Both the position numbers and the translations under genes were made by a program. A stretch of DNA of 42,100 bases from positions 1 to 42,100 of the forward strand of contig UQBO01000011.1 in assembly GCA_900539225.1 (NCBI GenBank). The letters run 5' to 3'. Each line of letters starts with the position of its first letter. The stretch's first letter is position 1. Below, one piece after another: positions 1 through 8,232 of the stretch. A model generated the notes under the pieces. It had not been told where the DNA came from, ran no database searches, and was given only the letters and a program-made list of their open reading frames with translations. The stretch is from an uncultured Eubacteriales bacterium. GTDB lineage: Bacteria; Bacillota; Clostridia; Tissierellales; Peptoniphilaceae.

Positions 1-56
1 AACGTAAAAAGAGAGACTTAAATCAATAAGTCTCCCCAATATTTGACATAGAGCCT

Positions 57-82
57 AAAAAAGAGCAGCTCACACTGCTCTT
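57..82 (-). terminator. Rho-independent terminator of the MATE gene
   Basis: Read on the minus strand, an 8-bp stem (AAGAGCAG at 61-68 pairing with CTGCTCTT at 75-82) with a 6-nt loop is followed by a U-rich run. It starts 11 nt past the MATE stop codon. Confidence 0.8.
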
Positions 83-93
83 ACACATCTCAT

Positions 94-1461
94 CTATTCA
101 TTTGTTATGTTCTTGATCCACTTCTTCGAAATTACTCTCGGTAGTCCTATGGCTGCCTTGGCAAATTCTTCGCCGCACGCCATCAAGTACACGTAGTGAA
201 GCGGTAATTTTAATACTACTGCGCCAAGAAAGGCTAGTGGCACTCCTATGAGCCAAACGCAGCTCATCTCAAGCGCCATGGAGTATCTTGTATCTCCACC
301 GCCTCTAAATATGCCGACTATAAGGGTCGAGTTATGTGTCTTAACGAAGAGTGCAATACCCATGGTGATGAATAAATCTGCGGCTATGGCTTTTGATTCT
401 GGCGTGATGTTCGGGAAGATAACGAAGAAAGACTCTCTAAATATGATCATCAAAGCACCGAGTACAAGTCCGGTCAAGGCTGAGAGCTCTAGTAACCACG
501 TTCCGTATCTATACGCCTGCTCCTCGTCGCCCGCGCCGATGGAGTTACCGACTATAACTGTACAAGCGCCGGCCAAGCCTCTAGCTAAAACGAAGAAGAT
601 GTTTTGCACTGTCATACCTATCTGCAATGCTGTAACGCTCCTTGTGCCAAGCTTTGCGTAGGCTATCTGATAAATTATTTGTCCTAAGGACCAGAATGTT
701 TCGTTCAAAATTACTGGGCCCGCTGTCTTTAGATAAAGTTTTTTGAAATGGCTGTCGAATGTAATGAAGTCCTTAAGTTTTCCTGTAAGTGGACTTCTGT
801 GCTTTTTAAGTGTTATATATAAAACGATAAATTCAAGTATACGAGCTAAGATAGTACCTAGAGCGCCGCCCGCTACACCCATAGCTGGAAAGCCAAGTTT
901 ACCAAAGATGAATACGTAGTTAAAGAAGGCGTTTCCGAAGAAGGCAAATGTCGATGCAACTAGTGGCGTCTTTGCATTGCCTATGCTTCTCATTGATACT
1001 GAATAAATGAAGTTCACTGCTGTAAGTATATATGAGAAAGAAACTACTCTAAGGTATGTAACGCCGTAAGGGATTACGTTTGCGTCATCTGTAAAGATTC
1101 TCATCAGCTGTTCTGGTATAGCTAGCGCCAGTATTGTGAATATACTTGCCACGATCAAGGATAGCATCAAAGCCATGCCATGTGATTTTCTCACGCCTTC
1201 GTAGTCTTCCTTGCCATTGTACTGAGCAATCATAACTGAAGTACCTGTCGCTATACCGAAGCAGATAATTGTCATAAAGAAGAAGATTTGGTTTGCAAGA
1301 CCAACTGCCGATATCGCATAGTCCCCTAGTGACGATATCATAGTCGTATCCAGTGTATTAAGTACACTTGCGAGTAGATTTTGAAGTGCGACTGGCACTG
1401 CAAGGCTATATACTAATTTTAAAAACTTTTTATCTTGAAACATTTCACGTAAATTTTTCAT
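94..1461 (-). CDS. MATE family efflux transporter
   Basis: This is a polytopic membrane protein of about 455 residues, the usual MATE size, with about twelve hydrophobic segments in two six-helix halves. It probably exports cationic drugs or metabolites in exchange for Na+ or H+. Supporting text includes the N-terminal LAVPVALQNLLASVLNTLDT segment and the second-half segment AGPVILNETFWSLGQIIYQ, both typical of MATE/NorM/MepA proteins. I chose the ATG at 1461, about 8 nt after AAAGGA; an in-frame ATG at 1470 sits too close to that site. It is a single-gene unit with its own promoter and terminator. The substrate cannot be told from sequence. Confidence 0.9.
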   Translation of the reverse strand: MKNLREMFQDKKFLKLVYSLAVPVALQNLLASVLNTLDTTMISSLGDYAISAVGLANQIFFFMTIICFGIATGTSVMIAQYNGKEDYEGVRKSHGMALMLSLIVASIFTILALAIPEQLMRIFTDDANVIPYGVTYLRVVSFSYILTAVNFIYSVSMRSIGNAKTPLVASTFAFFGNAFFNYVFIFGKLGFPAMGVAGGALGTILARILEFIVLYITLKKHRSPLTGKLKDFITFDSHFKKLYLKTAGPVILNETFWSLGQIIYQIAYAKLGTRSVTALQIGMTVQNIFFVLARGLAGACTVIVGNSIGAGDEEQAYRYGTWLLELSALTGLVLGALMIIFRESFFVIFPNITPESKAIAADLFITMGIALFVKTHNSTLIVGIFRGGGDTRYSMALEMSCVWLIGVPLAFLGAVVLKLPLHYVYLMACGEEFAKAAIGLPRVISKKWIKNITNE

Positions 1462-1485
1462 ATAACTCATCCTTTCAATTCAATA

Positions 1486-1514
1486 ATTTTATCATTTACG
1501 AGATGACTTGTCAA
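1486..1514 (-). promoter_or_regulatory. Sigma-A-type promoter of the MATE gene
   Basis: On the minus strand, TTGACA (1509-1514), a 17-nt spacer and TAAAAT (1486-1491) lie about 25 nt upstream of the MATE start. The -35 is perfect and the -10 matches 5 of 6. Confidence 0.7.
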
Positions 1515-1572
1515 GACATTTCGCCTTACGAATGGAAAAGATATTCTATTATATATATATTTTTTTGCAAAG

Positions 1573-1596
1573 AAAAAAGAGCCTGGCTAGAGGCTC
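1573..1596 (-). terminator. Terminator of spoVG
   Basis: On the minus strand a 6-bp stem (GAGCCT/AGGCTC arms at 1579-1584 and 1591-1596) is followed by six U residues. It lies about 28 nt downstream of the spoVG stop. Confidence 0.8.
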
Positions 1597-1623
1597 ATAT
1601 TTCTCATAACTAATTAAAAATTA

Positions 1624-1932
1624 CTACTTCTCTTCCATTACTAGTATTTCTTCATCAGCTTCGTTTTTTGCGTCTTCAACAGCTGCTTCGTAAGCTTTGT
1701 AAACTTTTTCTTCGATGTCAGCTCTTGCTTCTGTGTTGATTGGGTGGGCTACGTCTCTGTAAGTACCATTAGGTACCTTTCTTGAAGGCATTGCAATGAA
1801 TAAACCTTCTCTTCCTTCGATAACTTTGATGTCGTGAACAACAAAAGCGTTATCAAAAGTAACTGAAGCTGTTGCCTTTAAGTTTAAACCTTCCTTGTCA
1901 ACTAGTCTTACTCTTACGTCTGTGATTGTCAT
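1624..1932 (-). CDS. spoVG: Septation/regulatory protein SpoVG
   Basis: A small nucleic-acid-binding regulator of about 102 residues; the family runs about 85-100. It carries the family signature FVVHDIKVIEGREGLFIAMP followed by VAHPINTEARADIEEKVY. SpoVG affects septation, sporulation and capsule or virulence gene expression in Firmicutes and is widely kept in non-sporulating species. Start choice: AGGAGG at 1942-1947 directly abuts an upstream ATG at 1941, leaving no spacing, but lies 9 nt from the ATG at 1932. The 1932 start gives the family N-terminus MTITDVRVR. The acidic C-terminal tail is longer than in B. subtilis. It is divergent from murC. Confidence 0.95.
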   Translation of the reverse strand: MTITDVRVRLVDKEGLNLKATASVTFDNAFVVHDIKVIEGREGLFIAMPSRKVPNGTYRDVAHPINTEARADIEEKVYKAYEAAVEDAKNEADEEILVMEEK

Positions 1933-1973
1933 TTTCTCCATCCTCCTAATTCAGCTAAAATTTGCTTGATTTT

Positions 1974-2029
1974 TATCATAATATATATTATGATAGTTAT
2001 ATAAGCGAAATTATAAAATAGCTTATATA
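1974..2029. promoter_or_regulatory. Two dyads in the spoVG-murC divergent region
   Basis: A perfect 22-nt palindrome at 1974-1995 (half-site TATCATAATAT) and a second inverted repeat, TATATAAGC at 1998-2006 with GCTTATATA at 2021-2029, fill the divergent promoter region. They could be operators or cruciform-prone AT sequence. No clear -35 can be assigned on either strand. Confidence 0.4.
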
Positions 2030-2088
2030 TATATTATACTAAAGAGTTGAATTATTTTCAAGTACTTTTTATATATTTAGGAGGAAAA

Positions 2089-3474
2089 ATGGGATTTTTT
2101 TTGAAAAAACACAATATTGATAATATATTTTTCATAGGCATAGGCGGAATAGGCATGAGTGGACTTGCTGAACTACTTATCTCGGAGGGCTGCAAAGTTA
2201 AAGGCACTGACACAGGTGAGTCACAAATCATAGAAAGACTTAAGAAGATGGGCGCCGTTGTATACAATAAACACGATGCAAAAAACGTAGAATCATCAAA
2301 GGTAGTTGTTTACACAGACGCAATACGTCCAGACAATCCAGAGCTTTTAAGAGCGAAGGAGCTTGGCCTAGAGATCTATGACAGAGCAAGCTTCTTAGGC
2401 GAAGTGATGAAGCTCTTCCCTAACTCAGTTTGCGTTTCAGGCACACACGGCAAAACCACTACAACATCGATGATTGCTTCAATCGCAACACATACGCAAA
2501 TGGATCCAACCATACTTTTAGGTGGCGAACTTGACGAAATTGGCGGCAATATCAGGATAGGTAAAGGAAACATCATCATCAGCGAGGCCTGCGAGTACAA
2601 GGCAAATATCTTAAAATACAATCCTACCATGGCCATGATACTAAACATCGACGAAGACCACTTAGACTTTTATAAAAACATCGAAGACATCATCGCCACA
2701 TTCAAGAAATACGCTGACGACGTGCCATCAACTGGCTACGTCCTATATAATAAAGATGACGAGCACGTCATTGAGGCCATCAAAGACGTTAAGGCCAAGA
2801 CCATCAGCTTCGGCATCGACTCAGACGCTGACTATAAGGCTGAGAACATCACTTATGATGACAATGGCTGCGCGAACTTCGATTTAATTCACAACAATGA
2901 AAAAACTGAGATCAAGCTAAGCGTTTTAGGTAAGCACAACGTTTATAATGCGCTTGCTGCCATCGCCATGGCGAATACTTATGGTGCTTCACTACAAGAT
3001 ATTAAGAAGTACATCCTTCTATACGCTGGCGTTCACAGAAGAATCGAGACAAAGGGCTATATAGGAAGCGTGCGCATCATCGATGACTACGCACATCACC
3101 CAACAGAGATCATGGCGACACTTGAAGCCGTGAAGAAGATGGCTAAAGGCAGGATCATCACCATCTTCCAGCCACATACCTTTACTAGAACGCAAAAGCT
3201 TCTAGAAGGCTTTGCCGAAGCGTTTAAGAGAAGCGACATAACCATCATCACAGACATTTACGCTGCGAGAGAAAAGGATACGAAAGTCGTTCACTCCAAG
3301 GACCTGATCAAGTCGATGAAGGAGCATGGCTACGATGCGATGTATATCTCGAAATTCGAGGACATCGAAAATTATCTTCTTGACAATCTAAGGGAAAACG
3401 ACATCATCTTAACTGTCGGTGCTGGCAATATCTACAAGCTTGGCGAAGAACTTTTAGAGATTAAGGATAAGTAA
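2089..3474 (+). CDS. murC: UDP-N-acetylmuramate--L-alanine ligase MurC
   Basis: This cytoplasmic ATP-dependent ligase adds L-alanine to UDP-MurNAc, the first peptide step of peptidoglycan synthesis. About 461 residues, normal for MurC. Motifs in order: the N-terminal UDP-binding loop FIGIGGIGMSGLA (about 15-27), the ATP loop SGTHGKTTTTS (about 117-127), NIDEDHLDF, the central Mur-ligase HNVYNALAA, and C-terminal IIDDYAHHPTEI and IFQPHTFTRT. The start is the ATG at 2089, 4 nt after AGGAGG (2079-2084); the frame is open upstream to a TTG at 2047 but that lacks a ribosome site. It is transcribed alone and ends at a strong terminator. Confidence 0.97.
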   Translation: MGFFLKKHNIDNIFFIGIGGIGMSGLAELLISEGCKVKGTDTGESQIIERLKKMGAVVYNKHDAKNVESSKVVVYTDAIRPDNPELLRAKELGLEIYDRASFLGEVMKLFPNSVCVSGTHGKTTTTSMIASIATHTQMDPTILLGGELDEIGGNIRIGKGNIIISEACEYKANILKYNPTMAMILNIDEDHLDFYKNIEDIIATFKKYADDVPSTGYVLYNKDDEHVIEAIKDVKAKTISFGIDSDADYKAENITYDDNGCANFDLIHNNEKTEIKLSVLGKHNVYNALAAIAMANTYGASLQDIKKYILLYAGVHRRIETKGYIGSVRIIDDYAHHPTEIMATLEAVKKMAKGRIITIFQPHTFTRTQKLLEGFAEAFKRSDITIITDIYAAREKDTKVVHSKDLIKSMKEHGYDAMYISKFEDIENYLLDNLRENDIILTVGAGNIYKLGEELLEIKDK

Positions 3475-3497
3475 TATACAGTAGAATAGTTTTATAA

Positions 3498-3525
3498 GGC
3501 ACAGCTAAGCACTGTGTCTTTTTTT
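3498..3525 (+). terminator. Terminator of murC
   Basis: A 7-bp stem (GGCACAG 3498-3504, CTGTGTC 3512-3518, one G-U pair) is followed directly by seven T. Confidence 0.85.
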
Positions 3526-3962
3526 GTGCTTATAGCCTTGCCATGATAATTGTTTTGCCACGATTATGGTCTTGCTCCTCTGCTTATTTTCGCTTTGCTA
3601 ATAGCCTTGCCACGATTTTTATTTTTGCTACGATTAGCAATTTTGCTTTTGAAAATGGTTTTGCTATGATTAGCAATTTTACTTTTGAAAGTAATTTCGC
3701 CATATCAAACGCCCGTCATATGCCATCTGCGCGGCGGACTACATGTGCTCGTCATACGCCTTATGCTCGTCATTTTCCTTATACTCGTCATACGCTTAAT
3801 ATAAAAATCAATTTACGTGCAAAACGATTTTAGTGAATTAAGTAAAGACGCCCCACTATTATCGTGTCTAGACTATTCGTAAAAATAATTCTTAAGGCGT
3901 AAAGTATAATATTTTCTTATGCTATGAATAAAAAATTTTCATTACAGGATTGTTCTATTCTA
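3526..3962. repeat. Degenerate short-repeat region downstream of murC
   Basis: There is no convincing gene in these 437 bases. About 3535-3710 repeats variants of TTGCCACGATT and GATTAGCAATTTT. About 3715-3800 repeats a roughly 20-nt unit around CTCGTCATACGCCTTATG, three to four copies. A 96-codon open frame at 3543-3833 merely reads the repeats (NFAFENG and ARHTPY units) and has no ribosome site, so I do not call it a gene. The rest is AT-rich. Confidence 0.6.
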
Positions 3963-3992
3963 TTTACATGGTAAATAATTCTATGTTATAAT
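3963..3992 (+). promoter_or_regulatory. Promoter of the AGCS symporter
   Basis: TTTACA (3963-3968), an 18-nt spacer and TATAAT (3987-3992), with a TG one base before the -10 (extended -10). A strong GGAGGG ribosome site follows, with the ATG at 4013. Confidence 0.7.
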
Positions 3993-4012
3993 AAGAGAAA
4001 GGAGGGAGAAAT

Positions 4013-5407
4013 ATGATTAATACATATTTAGCATTTAAGCTAGAGCCAATCGTCAAGGCGATCAACAGTGTTTTATGGACAAAGTTTTTGATGTATGCGC
4101 TTCTAGCTTTAGGTATATTCTACACTATATACCTAGGTTTTCCGCAGATCACTAAGCTTGGTCTTGCGTTTAAATACGCTTTCGGCGGACTATTTAAAAA
4201 GAAAGACAAAAAAGAGAAAAAAGACGACGGTGAGGTCGAGGTAAACTCGTTCCAAGCGCTTGCTACGGCGATTGCCGCTCAAGTTGGTACTGGTAACATA
4301 GGTGGTGTAGCTACTGCTGTTGCATCTGGTGGACCGGGTGCGATTTTCTGGATGTGGGTTTCGGGTATACTTGGCATGTCGACTATATTTGCTGAAGCAG
4401 TTCTTGCTCAGCTTTATAAAGAAGAAAGGGACGGCGAGCCTGTCGGCGGACCTTCATACTACATTTCAAAGGGACTTAAGTCAAAGCCACTTGCAATAAT
4501 ATTCTCAATAACAATTATCCTTGCTCTTGGTTTTGTCGGTAACATGGTTCAATCGAACTCCATAGCCCTAGCAATGTCAAATGCTCTAAATGTCAACGCA
4601 CTTTATATCGGTATCGCTCTTGCGGTTCTAGTTGGCTTTGTCATCATGGGCGGCCTTAAGAGAATCACGTCTATGGCTGAGCTTGTAGTGCCTTTCATGG
4701 CGCTTATCTACATCATCGGTTCGGTGGCTATCCTTTATGTGTACAGAAATCACTTATCACTAGTTTTCTCTGGTGTATTTAGAGAGGCCTTCTCAACTCA
4801 AGCTGTTATCGGCGGAATGGCTGGTACTGTTATGAAGGAAGCGATTAAGAATGGTGTAGCGAGAGGACTTTTCTCGAACGAAGCTGGTATGGGCTCGACA
4901 CCTCATGCTCACGCGACTGCAAAGGTTAAAGACCCTTGTATACAAGGTTTTGTAGCGATGGCTGGCGTTATTGTTGACACTATCGTTATCTGCTCAATCA
5001 CTGCGCTTATAGTTCTAGCAACTGACGCTCACATGTCTGGTGCAAAGGCTGTTGCCATCACTCAATATGCGTTCACAGCGGCTTTTGGTAGGCCTGGAAC
5101 CATATTCCTAGCAGTGTCACTAATGTTCTTCGCCTTCACAACCATAGTCGGTTGGTACATGTTTGGCGAGATGAACATCCGCTACCTATTCAAGGGCAAA
5201 GGGGCCATAAACGTATATAGAGTGCTTGTACTTATATGCATAGTCGTTGGCTCGATATTTGGTAACGACATAATTTGGCATTTAGCTGATACATTCAACG
5301 GCTTCATGGTCATCCCGAACCTTATCGCTCTGTTCTTACTTGCGCCTCAAGTAAAAAAGGCGTACAAAAACTATTTGCGTAGAAAAGACATGGGCGAATT
5401 AGATTAA
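4013..5407 (+). CDS. Alanine/glycine:sodium symporter (AGCS family)
   Basis: An inner-membrane amino-acid carrier of 464 residues that imports alanine or glycine with Na+. Family signatures are GTGNIGGVATAVASGGPGA (about 97-115), where the substrate and Na+ site lies, and the conserved NEAGMGSTPHAHA (about 292-304). About ten to eleven hydrophobic helices are visible, with a lysine-rich cytoplasmic loop near residues 62-72. The start is supported by AGGAGGG just upstream. It is a single-gene unit between its own promoter and terminator. AlsT/YrbD/DagA-type; exact substrate preference not predictable. Confidence 0.95.
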   Translation: MINTYLAFKLEPIVKAINSVLWTKFLMYALLALGIFYTIYLGFPQITKLGLAFKYAFGGLFKKKDKKEKKDDGEVEVNSFQALATAIAAQVGTGNIGGVATAVASGGPGAIFWMWVSGILGMSTIFAEAVLAQLYKEERDGEPVGGPSYYISKGLKSKPLAIIFSITIILALGFVGNMVQSNSIALAMSNALNVNALYIGIALAVLVGFVIMGGLKRITSMAELVVPFMALIYIIGSVAILYVYRNHLSLVFSGVFREAFSTQAVIGGMAGTVMKEAIKNGVARGLFSNEAGMGSTPHAHATAKVKDPCIQGFVAMAGVIVDTIVICSITALIVLATDAHMSGAKAVAITQYAFTAAFGRPGTIFLAVSLMFFAFTTIVGWYMFGEMNIRYLFKGKGAINVYRVLVLICIVVGSIFGNDIIWHLADTFNGFMVIPNLIALFLLAPQVKKAYKNYLRRKDMGELD

Positions 5408-5420
5408 TTTTATATATTGA

Positions 5421-5452
5421 AAGGCTCTCAACATATGCTGAGAGCCTTTTTT
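5421..5452 (+). terminator. Terminator of the AGCS gene
   Basis: A perfect 10-bp stem (AAGGCTCTCA 5421-5430, TGAGAGCCTT 5439-5448) runs into a T tract. Confidence 0.9.
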
Positions 5453-5483
5453 ATGTGTAAAGAGCTATAATATGATTATAAAA

Positions 5484-6209
5484 CTATTTGTCAAAATTTG
5501 CTTTTAGTAGAGCTTCGAGGCTGTCGTAGCCAGATGGATCAAGCTCAGTCATGCTAGAAGTGTAATCGCCTTTTGAGTCTATGACAAGGACTTTATTTTC
5601 CTTATCAAGCTTGTATTTAAAAGCAAAGATGCTGCTTAAGTAGTCTATGTCAAAGTAAAGAGTCTCATCCATGACCTTCACTTCTTCAGGCGCGTGCTTT
5701 TTGTAGGCAAAACTATATATTCGTTCGTCATCGCCTTCAAATCTGTAGCTGATATTGTAGCTTTCGTTGTAAGTCAAAGCAAAGTCCATGCTTCCAGGGT
5801 AAACACCGTAGATGATTTCGTTATCGTTAACGAGTTTTAAGTAGTCAGTTACTTGATCTAGCGCCTTGTCGTCAGCATATTCGCCACTCTTCCAAGCGCG
5901 AACCATGATCTTGTTAATGCCAGATACGTTAAAAAGCCTTCCGCCAATAGTCTTGACGTAGCCGTAGTCTTCGCCGTCAACACTTACAGCGTAGTCAATC
6001 TCTGCATCTTCATCTATTTTTTCTTCTTTATCTTCATTCTCTTCACTTGCTTCGTCAATAGGCTCATCATCATCTTCAGTTTCTTTAACAACCTCTTCAT
6101 TTGCGTCCGCTTCTTCTATCGCCTTCTCTATAGCCTCCTCCTTGCTATTTCCGCCGCACGAGACCATAAACATGGATAGAGCGAGTAAAATTAATAATAT
6201 TTTTTTCAT
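5484..6209 (-). CDS. Lipoprotein with an acidic linker, unknown function
   Basis: 241 residues. A lipoprotein signal (MKKILLILLALSMFMVSCGG) with lipobox Cys18 predicts anchoring to the outer face of the membrane. Residues about 20-70 are a Glu/Asp-rich low-complexity linker. The rest (about 70-241) is a compact domain; its GGRLFNVSG and KLDKENKVLVIDSK segments loosely resemble the copper amine oxidase N-terminal-like stalk domains of Clostridia surface proteins, but the match is weak. AAGAGGTGAT precedes the start. Its promoter comes from the intergenic cassette at 6238-6366. Confidence 0.75.
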   Translation of the reverse strand: MKKILLILLALSMFMVSCGGNSKEEAIEKAIEEADANEEVVKETEDDDEPIDEASEENEDKEEKIDEDAEIDYAVSVDGEDYGYVKTIGGRLFNVSGINKIMVRAWKSGEYADDKALDQVTDYLKLVNDNEIIYGVYPGSMDFALTYNESYNISYRFEGDDERIYSFAYKKHAPEEVKVMDETLYFDIDYLSSIFAFKYKLDKENKVLVIDSKGDYTSSMTELDPSGYDSLEALLKANFDK

Positions 6210-6237
6210 ATAATCACCTCTTATATTTCTTAATTAA

Positions 6238-6366
6238 ATAATACCACGAATATAGCTAAAAGTAAAGAAAAAGTGACCTAGATAAACTAAGTCACCTGTG
6301 ATTATAATATTGAATATCCGATTTTCTATTTCAGAAAAATGCCATTATGGCAATAATTCTAAATAG
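6238..6366 (-). repeat. Intergenic terminator-promoter cassette, copy A
   Basis: Read on the minus strand in order of transcription: an imperfect 41-nt dyad at 6326-6366 (20-nt arms around GCCAT-T-ATGGC), a hairpin terminator (GTGACTTAG/CTAGGTCAC arms at 6287-6295 and 6273-6281, then a U-rich run), and a promoter with -35 TTTACT (6261-6266), a 17-nt spacer and -10 TATTAT (6238-6243). The U-run of the terminator overlaps the -35. It ends transcription of the acetyltransferase gene and starts that of the lipoprotein gene. Copies B and C are near-identical. Confidence 0.8.
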
Positions 6367-6369
6367 GAT

Positions 6370-6891
6370 TTATTTAAAGCTAATTAATTCTTCTTCTTTT
6401 AATTCATAATTAACTATTGATTGCGCCTCTCCAAGCTGATTCGTCCACGAGTCATATTCAATACGAATTTTCTTAAAGCCAAGCTTTTCATAGACGTGCT
6501 GAGCTCTTTTATTATTTAGATTTGTCGTTAGGAATATGGTCTTCGCGCCCATTTTGAAGAGCTCTTCTATAAACAAAGTAAGTATTACTCGTCCAAGGCC
6601 CTTCTCTTGATAAGTGCTATCGCATATCTTTATACCAATCTCGCATCTATCATCATCAGAAAATTCATAATTCATCTCGCCGATGGCCTTGCCTTTGTAC
6701 TCAATCATCAAAACTCTGTGAGCATCAGTGTAATTTTTGATCTGCTCTTTAATTCTCTCTTCATTAGTGTTCACACCATTGGGGAAGCCCGCGTGAGCCA
6801 TGACAGAGCCGTCGTTCCACCAAGTGGCGAGCTGAGATGCATCAGTCTCACTTGCGTTTCTAATTAAAATGTCTTTGTAAATTATCTTCAT
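6370..6891 (-). CDS. GNAT family N-acetyltransferase
   Basis: 173 residues, RimJ/RimL-like. The acetyl-CoA loop is visible as YQEKGLGRVILTLF (about 94-107). It follows the strand EIGIKICD and precedes NNKRAQHVYEKLGFKKI, the usual C-terminal part where Tyr acts near the thiol. N-terminal DILIRNASETDASQL is typical. It transfers an acetyl group to an unknown amine, protein N-terminus or small molecule. The promoter is cassette B upstream; the stop lies only 3 nt from the dyad of cassette A. Confidence 0.85.
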   Translation of the reverse strand: MKIIYKDILIRNASETDASQLATWWNDGSVMAHAGFPNGVNTNEERIKEQIKNYTDAHRVLMIEYKGKAIGEMNYEFSDDDRCEIGIKICDSTYQEKGLGRVILTLFIEELFKMGAKTIFLTTNLNNKRAQHVYEKLGFKKIRIEYDSWTNQLGEAQSIVNYELKEEELISFK

Positions 6892-6937
6892 AAGTAAGCT
6901 TACTCCTTGATTTATAGATTTTTCTTGTAATATATAA

Positions 6938-7085
6938 ATAATATCACGAAACGCGCTTAAAGTAAAGAAAAAGTGACCTAGATAAACTAAGTCACCTGTG
7001 ATTATGTTTTGAATGTACGATTTTTTAATTCAATGTCCGATTTTCTATTTCAGAAAAATGCCTTTATGGCAATAATTCTAAATAG
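6938..7085 (-). repeat. Intergenic terminator-promoter cassette, copy B
   Basis: Same module as copy A. The dyad is at 7045-7085 (one loop-side mismatch), the hairpin terminator at 6973-6995 with its U-run to 6964, and the promoter TTTACT (6961-6966)-N17-TATTAT (6938-6943). Between dyad and terminator it carries two direct copies of a motif like AATGTCCGATTTT, where copy A has one. It drives the acetyltransferase gene and ends the RhuM-family unit. Confidence 0.8.
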
Positions 7086-7101
7086 GATTTACCTATATAT
7101 A

Positions 7102-8139
7102 TTATTCTTTCTTTACTTTTTCCTCTAATTCAAGTAAATACTTATCAAAGTCTGAAACGAATGCTCTGTCTTGAATCACTCTATACTTTTCAAACTCTGT
7201 CTCTGCATGTAATTTAGCAATAGCATTACTAACTTTTCCCTTGTCCTTTAATTCTCCATACTCAAACATAGCTATAAAACTTCTAAGTCTTTCTTCCCAG
7301 TCTTGCATAGTAAGCGGTATCTTCCTTATAGTCATATTTTCCGCAAAATCCAAATAGGCGCTCACCATACGATTAAGCTCTTTAATTTCTTTCTCGCTAA
7401 GATAGTTTTTAGCAATGCTCACATCACTTTTCTTTATCTTGCCATCAGGCGCATCTGACCACGATGTAAGCCCCATGTGATCCTTTTCATGATTAGCCCT
7501 TTCATATACAAGCTCAGCAGCCGTATGGCCGTGTATTGCATAATGCATCTTGTTTTGTACTGTAGCATAGAACCTCTTCGTTCTAAGTGCGTTTTTATCA
7601 TAATCTATTGCCGTTGCATATATGTCAGTGATTTTTTGATAAAACTTTCTCTCGCTAGCCCTTATCTCGCGAATGCGCTCTAGCTGTTCATCAAAGTATT
7701 TGTCTGTAAGGTAGCTGCCGCGTTTTAGTCTTTCATCATCCATGGCCCAACCCTTTATAGTATAATCTTTTGCTATCTTATTGACCCACTTCCTAAATTG
7801 AACGGCACGCTCAGAGTTAACTTTGAATCCTACGGCAATAGCAGTCTCTAAGTTATAATGCTTTGTATTGTAGTTCTTACCATCGTTTGCAGTTATCCTA
7901 AAATTTCGGATAACTAAATTTTTATCTAATTCACCGTCTTTAAAAATCTTATTCAAATGATAATTAACTTTACGCACATCTACATCATATAATGTAGCTA
8001 ACATTTTTTGGGTAATCCAAATGTTCTCATCCTCATAACGCACCTCAACGCTACTAGCTTCTTCACCTATAGAAGCTATATATGTCAGATACTCAGAAGC
8101 ACTAGAACGTATATTCAATTCATTATTATCTTTTTTCAT
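7102..8139 (-). CDS. RhuM family protein
   Basis: About 345 residues. The N-terminal half carries the virulence RhuM-family pattern: VRYEDENIWITQKMLATLYD, VRKVNYHLNKIF, then NFRITANDGKNYNTKHYNLE and VGFKVNSERAVQFRKW. This is a predicted DNA-binding-type fold of unknown biochemical role. The C-terminal half is helical and charged. The family is frequent in genomic islands and beside restriction systems. The ATG at 8139 is chosen because GGAGG lies 8 nt upstream; an in-frame TTG at 8154 overlaps that ribosome site. Promoter D (8189-8217) is the same type as in the neighbouring cassettes. Confidence 0.85.
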   Translation of the reverse strand: MKKDNNELNIRSSASEYLTYIASIGEEASSVEVRYEDENIWITQKMLATLYDVDVRKVNYHLNKIFKDGELDKNLVIRNFRITANDGKNYNTKHYNLETAIAVGFKVNSERAVQFRKWVNKIAKDYTIKGWAMDDERLKRGSYLTDKYFDEQLERIREIRASERKFYQKITDIYATAIDYDKNALRTKRFYATVQNKMHYAIHGHTAAELVYERANHEKDHMGLTSWSDAPDGKIKKSDVSIAKNYLSEKEIKELNRMVSAYLDFAENMTIRKIPLTMQDWEERLRSFIAMFEYGELKDKGKVSNAIAKLHAETEFEKYRVIQDRAFVSDFDKYLLELEEKVKKE

Positions 8140-8188
8140 CTGAACTACCTCCAAAAATACACTATATATTATTCGTATATATATTTAA

Positions 8189-8217
8189 ATAATATCACGA
8201 ATACGCCTTTATGTAAA
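8189..8217 (-). promoter_or_regulatory. Cassette-type promoter, copy D (promoter only)
   Basis: TTTACA (8212-8217), a 17-nt spacer and TATTAT (8189-8194), with the same TTCGTGATATTATTTA context as the three full cassettes but without the terminator and dyad. It lies 50 nt upstream of the RhuM-family start. Confidence 0.7.
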
Positions 8218-8232
8218 GACATTAATTTGGTA

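Noticed and set aside
248..661. Plus-strand open frame opposite the MATE gene
   Set aside because: It is the antisense shadow of a clear MATE coding region, without ribosome site or family features. The same holds for many similar frames opposite murC, the ABC gene, hsdR and the recombinase.
3543..3833. 96-codon frame after murC
   Set aside because: The product is made only of translated DNA repeats and there is no ribosome site.
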